Shown here: piece by piece, positions 58,427 through 64,000 of the stretch
Numbering within the stretch: position 1 is the first letter of the stretch
How the letters are laid out: each line of letters begins with the position of its first letter
Assembly (NCBI GenBank): GCA_035695765.1
Contig: DASRRI010000028.1
Location: 4,345 to 68,344, forward strand
Direction: 5' to 3'
Length of the DNA: 64,000 nucleotides
Source: Dongia_A sp035695765
Lineage (GTDB): Bacteria > Pseudomonadota > Alphaproteobacteria > Dongiales > Dongiaceae
The notes under the pieces: model-generated
Told to the model about the DNA's origin: nothing
Databases searched by the model: none
Seen by the model: the letters and a program-made list of their open reading frames with translations, nothing else
Program-made: the position numbers and the translations under genes

Positions 58427-58789
58427 CTAGCCTCGGTCACGACGGACGAACCCGCTCAGATAGTTTCTCATTAGCACCAGGGAGAGTGCGAGTTGCGTGG
58501 TATCGAGGAGTCCACGTCGCCGAGCGAAAGCGATGGAGGCACTGGCCATGCACATCAGATACGGCAAGGTCGTCGTCAGTTGGAGCAGGAGTTGAAACCA
58601 AGCCAGGGCAATGCTGTCAGGCGCACCCTGCCAGCCGAGCCCTTGCAATACCTCCGGGAGTGCTGAGGCAAAGGCGTTACCAAACAGCGCCACGGCACCC
58701 GCGACTATCGCGATCTTGATCGATCGCGCCAACGACGTGTGTTCGCGCGGCAATAGGTGCGGGACCTGATCTCGCAACATGCTGTACAT
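58427..58789 (-). CDS. hypothetical small membrane protein between aroE and coaE
   Basis: A 120-residue protein with two or three membrane segments (IAIVAGAVALFGNAFASALP, WFQLLLQLTTTLPYLMCMASASIAF, LALSLVLMRNYL). It is five bases after aroE and 21 before coaE, so probably in the same operon. No family is recognised. It breaks an otherwise usual gene order. Confidence 0.6.
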   Translation of the reverse strand: MYSMLRDQVPHLLPREHTSLARSIKIAIVAGAVALFGNAFASALPEVLQGLGWQGAPDSIALAWFQLLLQLTTTLPYLMCMASASIAFARRRGLLDTTQLALSLVLMRNYLSGFVRRDRG

Positions 58790-58794
58790 GCCGG

Positions 58795-59634
58795 CTATCC
58801 CCCCAACACGAACGCCCGCAGCTCCGGCGTCACCGGCGGGTCCTGGCCGAACCAGGCTTTGAAGCCGGGGCGGCCTTGGTGCAGGAGCATGCCGATGCCG
58901 TCGACGGTAGGGTTGCCGCGTTGCTGCGCGGCTTTAAGAAGATCTGTGATCAGCGGAACATAGACGATGTCGTAGACCAATGCGCTGGTCGGCAGGTGGC
59001 GCAGGTCGAGGTCGAGCGGCCCTTGCCCTGCCATGCCGAGCGTGGTGCTGTTGACCAGCAGCGCTGCATCCTTCAGCGCATCGGCGCGCGCCTCCCAGGA
59101 CAGGACCTTGACCGAGCCGCCGACCGCCTGCGCGATCTCTTCGGCGCGGCGGGTGGTGCGGTTCACCAGCCGGACCTCCGGCACGCCGGCATCGAGCAAG
59201 GAGACCACGATCGCGCGCGCCGCGCCGCCGGCGCCGAGCACAATCGCTGCGCCCGACGCGCCGCGCCAGCCTGGCTGTACGTGCTGCAAGTTGGCGATGA
59301 AGCCGAAGCCGTCGGTGTTGTCGCCGAGGATGGTGCCGTCCTCGCGCACGATGAGGGTGTTGATCGCGCCGATGCGCTTGGCCAGCGGCGTCGCTTCATC
59401 CACCAGCGCCAGCGCGCGTTCCTTGTGCGGCAGCGTGATGTTGCCGCCGCGGAAGCCCAGCGCGGGCAAGGCGCGCATGCCTTGCTCCAGCTTGGCGGGG
59501 TGGGTGGCGAACGGAATGTAGGCGCCGTCGATCCCGAACTGCTTCAGCCAATAGCCATGCAGCCGCGGCGAGCGCGAATGATCGACGGGCCAGCCGAAGA
59601 TGCCAGCGATGCGGCTCTTGCCGGTGAGGGTCAC
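58795..59634 (-). CDS. aroE: shikimate dehydrogenase
   Basis: A 279-residue NADP-dependent enzyme. The shikimate site is GWPVDHSRSPRLH (residues 14-26) with the catalytic Lys in NITLPHKERAL and Asp in GDNTDGFGF. The NADP-binding loop is VLGAGGAARAIVVSLL. It makes shikimate in aromatic amino-acid synthesis. It overlaps maf by four bases. Confidence 0.96.
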   Translation of the reverse strand: MTLTGKSRIAGIFGWPVDHSRSPRLHGYWLKQFGIDGAYIPFATHPAKLEQGMRALPALGFRGGNITLPHKERALALVDEATPLAKRIGAINTLIVREDGTILGDNTDGFGFIANLQHVQPGWRGASGAAIVLGAGGAARAIVVSLLDAGVPEVRLVNRTTRRAEEIAQAVGGSVKVLSWEARADALKDAALLVNSTTLGMAGQGPLDLDLRHLPTSALVYDIVYVPLITDLLKAAQQRGNPTVDGIGMLLHQGRPGFKAWFGQDPPVTPELRAFVLGG

Positions 59635-60236
59635 CGCGGCACCATGCCATGCTCGCGCAGGATGGCGAGGACAGGCAGCAACGGCAGGCCGAGGATGGTG
59701 AAGAAGTCGCCCTTCACCCGCTCGAACAATTGCGCGCCGAGCCCTTCGAGCTGATAGGCGCCGACCGAATGCAGCACGTCCGCGCCCGCCTGCTTCAGAT
59801 ACTCTTCCAGGAATGCGTCGCTGAAATCGCGCATGCGCAATTCGGCACGGTCGGTATGGTGCCAGATACGAGCGCTGTCGCGCACCAGCACGGCGGAAGT
59901 GATGAGATTGTGGCTCTTGCCGCGCAGCCCTTTCAGCTGCTGTCGCGCCTCATCACGATCGGCAGGCTTGTCGAGCCACTGACCATCGCGTTCCAGCATC
60001 TGGTCGCAGCCGAGCACGAAGCGGCCAGGAAAACGCGGAGCGATGCGCTGGGCTTTCATTTCGGCGAGCAGTTCGGCGACGCGGTCGGCACCCGCGCCTT
60101 CCTGATGGAGGCTGGCTTTCACCTCCGATTCGTCGACGGACGGGACGGCAGTCTCGATCGCAATGCCGGCATGGCGCAGCATGTTGGCGCGCGTCGCACT
60201 GCCGGAAGCGAGGATGAGCGGCGCGGAACCCGCCAT
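59631..60236 (-). CDS. maf: Maf-type nucleoside triphosphate pyrophosphatase
   Basis: A 201-residue protein: LILASGSATRANMLRHAGI, then VDESEVKASL, VLGCDQMLERDGQWLDKPADRDEARQQLKGLRGKSHNL and GAYQLEGLGAQLFERVKGDFFTILGLPLLPVL. These are Maf hallmarks. Maf hydrolyses non-canonical nucleotides and dTTP/UTP. It lies between ppsR and aroE. Confidence 0.95.
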   Translation of the reverse strand: MAGSAPLILASGSATRANMLRHAGIAIETAVPSVDESEVKASLHQEGAGADRVAELLAEMKAQRIAPRFPGRFVLGCDQMLERDGQWLDKPADRDEARQQLKGLRGKSHNLITSAVLVRDSARIWHHTDRAELRMRDFSDAFLEEYLKQAGADVLHSVGAYQLEGLGAQLFERVKGDFFTILGLPLLPVLAILREHGMVPR

Positions 60237-60251
60237 GTGCCGCCCCTACTC

Positions 60252-60368
60252 CGTCATGGTCGTGCTTGGCACGACCATCCACGAGTTTGTCTGACGCAGT
60301 CCGGTCTCGACCATGGAAACTCGTGGATGGTCGGACCCAGGCTTGAACCAACAGGTCCGAGCATGACG
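60252..60368. repeat. REP-like palindromic unit between maf and ppsR
   Basis: GACCATCCACGAGTTT (60273-60288) and AAACTCGTGGATGGTC (60317-60332) form a perfect 16-bp inverted repeat; outer CGTCATG and CATGACG match as well. The CGTCATGGTCG word suggests a dispersed REP-type repeat. Confidence 0.65.
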
Positions 60369-60406
60369 ATAAGAGAGTGGCGTGACACGTTGTGTCCTCG
60401 CAGCCG

Positions 60407-61252
60407 TCATTTTGCAGCGCTCTCCGCGACCGGCGTGTTGCCGTCGCGATGGTCCTGCAGCATCTGGAGGATGGTCGCGGCGGTCTCCTCGATCGAGCGG
60501 CGGGTCACGTCGATGACGGGCCAGCCGTGCTCGGTGCAGAGGCGCCGGGCGGTCGCCACCTCCTCGCGCACCACCGAGAGGTCGACATAATCCGTGTCCT
60601 CGTCGCGCGCGATCATCTGCAGGCGATTGCGGCGGATCTGCACCAGGTGCGAAGCGTCCTTGGTGAGGCCCACCACCAGCGGCTTCTTGACCAGGAACAA
60701 TTCCGGCGGCAGCGGGCAATTCGGCACGATCGGCACGTTCGCGCATTTGATGCCGCGATTGGCGAGATAGATACAGGTCGGCGTCTTGGAGGAGCGCGAG
60801 ACCCCGATCAGGATCACGTCCGCCTCGTTATAGGTGCGGCTGGATTGGCCGTCATCGTGGGCGAGGGCGAAGTTCATCGCCTCGATCCGATCGAAATATT
60901 CGGCGTCGAGCTCATGCTGCTTGCCCGACTGGCCGCGCGACTTCTGACCGAAATGGCCGGCCATCGCGTTGATCACGGGATCAAGGACCGGCACCACCGG
61001 AACCTGCAGAGTGCGACAGCCGGCCAGCAACTGTTCCCGCAGCCGGTCATTGACGATGGTATAAAGGACAAGGCCCGGATTCTGCTTGATGCCAGCAAGA
61101 GCGCGGTCCATCTGGCCGGGCGTCCTCACCAGCGACCAGGAATGCTCGGTGACGTCGTGATCCTCGAACTGGACCAGGCAGGCGCGCATCACGCTGTTGA
61201 TGGTCTCGCCGGTCGCGTCCGACACCAGATGAACATGAAAGCTCGTTGCCAT
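60407..61252 (-). CDS. ppsR: pyruvate, water dikinase/PPDK regulatory protein
   Basis: A 281-residue bifunctional kinase/pyrophosphorylase. It starts MATSFHVHLVSDATGETINSV and has the P-loop-like GVSRSSKTPTCIYLANRG and VGLTKDASHLVQIRRNRL, all hallmarks of the family. It controls PEP synthase or pyruvate phosphate dikinase by reversible phosphorylation of a Thr. Divergent from hemE across the oriC candidate. Confidence 0.95.
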   Translation of the reverse strand: MATSFHVHLVSDATGETINSVMRACLVQFEDHDVTEHSWSLVRTPGQMDRALAGIKQNPGLVLYTIVNDRLREQLLAGCRTLQVPVVPVLDPVINAMAGHFGQKSRGQSGKQHELDAEYFDRIEAMNFALAHDDGQSSRTYNEADVILIGVSRSSKTPTCIYLANRGIKCANVPIVPNCPLPPELFLVKKPLVVGLTKDASHLVQIRRNRLQMIARDEDTDYVDLSVVREEVATARRLCTEHGWPVIDVTRRSIEETAATILQMLQDHRDGNTPVAESAAK

Positions 61253-61631
61253 TTTGCCCTGTCCACAGACGATGGTGGATAACTTGCCCGGAGCAACCCG
61301 GTTTATCCCGGATGGGCATTCCATCCACCCTACCCGGTCTTTCATCGCATCGGTTATGCGGAGGATCAACCCCCGGCGCGGAATGGCTGAATCCGGTGGA
61401 TAAGTCGATTATGCGCTTGATTCACCCTTTCCAGGCTTTGCACAGGCCCGCAAACCCCGCCGCTTCACAGACTTTTCCACCGGCGGGCCGGCGGAGTTTT
61501 ACCCTGATCTTGTCCCCACCGCGGCTAAAAGCGGTAATCCCCGGGACTCCTATGACCAATCACCACCACCATTCTTCTTCGATAAGAATCTATGTTAGGG
61601 GTGAGTTCGTGTCCCTGGTCCCGGCCCGTTC
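61253..61631. other. oriC: candidate chromosomal origin (oriC) between ppsR and hemE
   Basis: A 379-bp gap between divergent genes. DnaA-box-like 9-mers: TTATCCACC on the minus strand at 61274-61282 and 61395-61403 (eight of nine to TTATCCACA), CTGTCCACA at 61259-61267 and TTTTCCACC at 61473-61481 (seven of nine). The right part (61500-61600) is locally AT-richer. In Caulobacter and relatives the origin is next to hemE. Flanking genes read away on both sides. Confidence 0.65.
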
Positions 61632-62672
61632 ATGAAAGCACCCGGCAAGCGTCTGATCCGAGCCCTGAAGGGCGAAAGGCTGGAAGTCCCACCCATCTGG
61701 CTCATGCGCCAGGCGGGGCGCTATCTGCCGGAATACCGGGAGGTGCGCGCCAAGGCGGGGTCGTTCCTGGACCTTTGCTACAATCCGGTGCTGGCGACCG
61801 AGGTGACCTTGCAGCCAATCCGGCGCTTCGGGTTCGATGCTGCCATCCTGTTCTCGGACATCCTGGTGGTGGCGGACGCTCTCGGCCAGAAGGTCAGCTT
61901 TGAGGAAGGACGCGGCCCGGTGCTGGAGCCGCTGCAGGATGGCAAGGACCTGGCGAAACTCACCCTCGATCGCTTCCACGAACGGCTGGCGCCGGTCTAC
62001 GAGACCATTGGCCGGATCAAGGCGGCGCTGCCGGCGGAAACGGCGCTGATCGGGTTTGCTGGCGCACCCTGGACGGTTGCCTCCTACATGATCGAGGGCG
62101 GGTCGAGCCGCGATTTCGCGACGGCCAAGGGCTGGATGTACGAGCGCATCACCGATTTCGCCGCGCTGATCGCCCTGCTGGTGGAGGCAACCAGCCAGCA
62201 CCTGATCAAGCAGGTCGAGGCTGGCGCCGAAGTTCTGCAGTTGTTCGATTCCTGGGCTGGCGCCCTCTCCCACCCCGACATGCGGCATTTCAGCCTCGCC
62301 CCGCTACGCCAGATCGCCGCCAACGTCCACGCTGTCCATCCGGAGGTGCCGATCATCCTGTTCCCGCGCGGCATCGGGGCAGGCTATCTCGATTTTGCAG
62401 TCGAAGGGTTCGCGCAGGGCCTGAGCCTCGATTCCAGCGTACCGCTCGAATGGGCGCGCGATCAGCTGCAGCCGCATGGCTGCCTGCAGGGCAATCTCGA
62501 CCCGCGGCTGCTGGTAGCAGGCGGCCGCAGCATGAGCGCCGGCGTGGCCCGCATCGTGAACCGGCTGGCCAAGGGGCCCTTCATCTTCAATCTCGGCCAC
62601 GGGATCGTGCCGGAGACGCCGCCCGAGCATGTGGCGGAGTTGGTCAAGCTGGTGCGGGAGCAGCGGGGGTGA
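61632..62672 (+). CDS. hemE: uroporphyrinogen decarboxylase
   Basis: A 346-residue enzyme with both family signatures: PPIWLMRQAGRYLPEYRE (residues 18-35) and GFAGAPWTVASYMIEGG (about 141-157), plus ILFSDILVVADALG. It makes coproporphyrinogen III in heme synthesis. First of the rightward hemE-hemH-hemJ run beside the oriC candidate. Confidence 0.97.
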   Translation: MKAPGKRLIRALKGERLEVPPIWLMRQAGRYLPEYREVRAKAGSFLDLCYNPVLATEVTLQPIRRFGFDAAILFSDILVVADALGQKVSFEEGRGPVLEPLQDGKDLAKLTLDRFHERLAPVYETIGRIKAALPAETALIGFAGAPWTVASYMIEGGSSRDFATAKGWMYERITDFAALIALLVEATSQHLIKQVEAGAEVLQLFDSWAGALSHPDMRHFSLAPLRQIAANVHAVHPEVPIILFPRGIGAGYLDFAVEGFAQGLSLDSSVPLEWARDQLQPHGCLQGNLDPRLLVAGGRSMSAGVARIVNRLAKGPFIFNLGHGIVPETPPEHVAELVKLVREQRG

Positions 62673-62715
62673 GGCGAGATACTGCCAGCACTCCTACTGT
62701 CATCCCGGTGAAGCC

Positions 62716-62750
62716 GCCCTCGGGTCGGCGCTTTGCGCCGACCCGAGGGC
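62716..62750. terminator. hairpin/REP unit between hemE and hemH
   Basis: GCCCTCGGGTCGGCG (62716-62730) and CGCCGACCCGAGGGC (62736-62750) form a perfect 15-bp stem with loop CTTTG, inside a TGTCATCCCGG...CCGGGGTGACA unit. No T-run, so it may be a REP-type repeat rather than a terminator. Confidence 0.6.
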
Positions 62751-62802
62751 TTGGCCGGGGTGACAGTGAGAGAGCGCGTCAGTCTCGTTGCAAGCGCTCC
62801 GC

Positions 62803-63837
62803 ATGACTCGCACCGCGATCGTCCTCTTCAATCTCGGCGGGCCGGACTCGCTCGACGCTGTGCGGCCATTCCTGTTCAACCTGTTCAATGATCCGGCCAT
62901 CATCCGGCTGCCGTCTTTGCTGCGCAGCATGGTTGCAGCATGGATCTCGCGCCGGCGCGCGCCGGTGGCGCGGCACATATACGCCCAGATGGGGAATCGC
63001 TCGCCGATCCTGCCCAATACGGAGGCGCAGGCACGCGCGTTGGAGCGGGCGTTGGGCGGAGACGCGCGGGCCTTCATCGCCATGCGCTATTGGCACCCGA
63101 TGACGGAAGATACCGTGGCGGCCGTGAAGGACTACGCGCCGGATCAGGTCATCCTGCTGCCGCTCTATCCGCAATTCTCCACCACCACGACTGCATCTTC
63201 CCACACGCTGTGGCGGCAAGAGTCGGCGCGGCAGGGTCTGACTGCACCGCAGCACCTGATCTGCTGCTTCCCGAGCGAACCTGGATTCATTGCGGCCGCG
63301 GCCGAGCTGGTGCAGCAAGGCATCGCCCGCGCCGAGGCGGAGGCGCCGCACGCCAAGCCGCTGGTCGTGTTCTCGGCCCACGGCCTGCCAAAGAAGATCG
63401 TGACCGACGGCGACCCCTACGTCTCGCAAGTCGAAGCAGGGGCGGCGGCCATCGTTGCCAGGGTTGGCCTGGCAGCGGGGGACTGGGTGATCTCGTTCCA
63501 GAGCCGGGTTGGACCGCTCGAATGGGTGGGGCCTGCCACCGACGCAACGATCCTGCAGGCGGCGAAGGACAATCGGGCGCTGGTCATTTTCCCGATCGCC
63601 TTCGTGTCGGAGCATTCGGAGACGCTGGTGGAACTCGACATCGAATACCGCCACCTGGCAGAGCGGAACGGCGCCGCCGCGTATGTGCGCGTGCCGGCGG
63701 TGGGCACGCACCCGGCCTTCATCGCCGGGCTGGCGTCATTGGTGAAGGCCGCGATGGCGCGCAAAGCTGCCGTGCAGGACGGCAGCGGGCAGGCGGCGTG
63801 CGCCAAGTGGCGGCGCTGTGCGTGCAAAACTCAGTAA
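62803..63837 (+). CDS. hemH: ferrochelatase
   Basis: A 344-residue enzyme: TAIVLFNLGGPDSLDAVRPFLFNLFNDP, AMRYWHPMTEDT, LPLYPQFSTTTTAS and the active-site His in VVFSAHGLPKKIV, then SFQSRVGPLEWVGPATD. It inserts Fe2+ into protoporphyrin IX. ATG 62803 is chosen over a TTG at 62788. hemJ follows after 66 bases. Confidence 0.95.
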   Translation: MTRTAIVLFNLGGPDSLDAVRPFLFNLFNDPAIIRLPSLLRSMVAAWISRRRAPVARHIYAQMGNRSPILPNTEAQARALERALGGDARAFIAMRYWHPMTEDTVAAVKDYAPDQVILLPLYPQFSTTTTASSHTLWRQESARQGLTAPQHLICCFPSEPGFIAAAAELVQQGIARAEAEAPHAKPLVVFSAHGLPKKIVTDGDPYVSQVEAGAAAIVARVGLAAGDWVISFQSRVGPLEWVGPATDATILQAAKDNRALVIFPIAFVSEHSETLVELDIEYRHLAERNGAAAYVRVPAVGTHPAFIAGLASLVKAAMARKAAVQDGSGQAACAKWRRCACKTQ

Positions 63838-63903
63838 TCAGGTATCAGGCATCAGATGTCGGATCATCTTCTTCTGATCCCAGATTCCTGATGGGGAAAG
63901 TGA

Positions 63904-64000
63904 ATGACTCTCTACGACTGGCTGAAGGCGCTGCATGTCATCGCGGTGATCGCCTGGATGGCGGGGATGCTGTATCTGCCGCGGCTCTTCGTCTATCACG
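63904..64000 (+). CDS. hemJ: protoporphyrinogen oxidase HemJ, 5' end (cut by window edge)
   Basis: The frame from ATG 63904 begins MTLYDWLKALHVIAVIAWMAGMLYLPRLFVYH, the characteristic first helix of HemJ with heme-ligand His in LKALHVI. GGGGAAAG lies before the start. It oxidises protoporphyrinogen IX, the step before ferrochelatase. The rest is beyond the window. Confidence 0.9.
   Translation, partial: MTLYDWLKALHVIAVIAWMAGMLYLPRLFVYH

Noticed and set aside
1..64000. Prophage or integrative conjugative element
   Set aside because: No integrase, structural, packaging or conjugation genes are present anywhere; only insertion-sequence-scale mobile DNA is seen.

Overview
The window comes from a GC-rich alphaproteobacterial chromosome, probably near its replication origin. 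The evidence is the grouping of mnmE-mnmG-rsmG-parA-parB, leuS-lptE-holA, and coaE-aroE-maf-ppsR facing hemE-hemH-hemJ. Two perfect parS palindromes and a DnaA-box-rich gap between ppsR and hemE support this. A Rhodospirillales-type lineage is plausible but is an inference; no rRNA is present.

Layout. 0-11.9 kb: stress and metabolic genes (TSUP transporter, a TetR unit, FMN reductase with a frameshifted HxlR regulator, HdeD, Hsp20, an OmpR-type regulator, ribA, two unknown tandem paralogues, nat, the YggS-type PLP protein). 12-18.6 kb: two related porins around two peroxiredoxin-like/prolyl-hydroxylase fusion genes, then a sulfotransferase. 18.8-23.7 kb: DUF3576 lipoprotein, leuS, lptE, holA. 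23.8-42.5 kb: an accessory stretch between holA and parB, genes that are often neighbours. It holds a third peroxiredoxin/hydroxylase fusion, a metA-like gene, a four-gene glycan cassette, the decayed 5' end of a kdp operon, a 92-bp duplicated repeat around a VOC gene, and a 2.44-kb element with perfect terminal inverted repeats that splits a solute-binding-protein gene. 42.5-48.1 kb: parB, parA, rsmG, mnmG, mnmE, all leftward. 48.1-57.8 kb: a second accessory stretch with an IS110 fragment, an intact IS1111-type element, a molybdo-oxidoreductase-like protein with a histidine kinase, a HigBA-like toxin-antitoxin pair, a LysR remnant and small redox genes. 57.8-64 kb: coaE, aroE, maf and ppsR leftward, the oriC candidate, then hemE, hemH and hemJ (cut) rightward.

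How it works together. Replication and segregation signals (oriC candidate near 61.4 kb, parS at 44.8 and 46.8 kb, parAB) lie within about 19 kb, and the housekeeping genes on both sides of the oriC candidate are transcribed away from it. Heme synthesis (hemE-H-J), tRNA modification (mnmE, mnmG) and envelope assembly (lptE, porins, glycan cassette) make up the rest of the core. The least explained parts are the 2.44-kb element, which carries a tRNA-like gene, a membrane protein and two small DNA-binding-like genes but no intact transposase; the three-member peroxiredoxin/hydroxylase family; and the two tandem paralogues at 8.2-10.3 kb.
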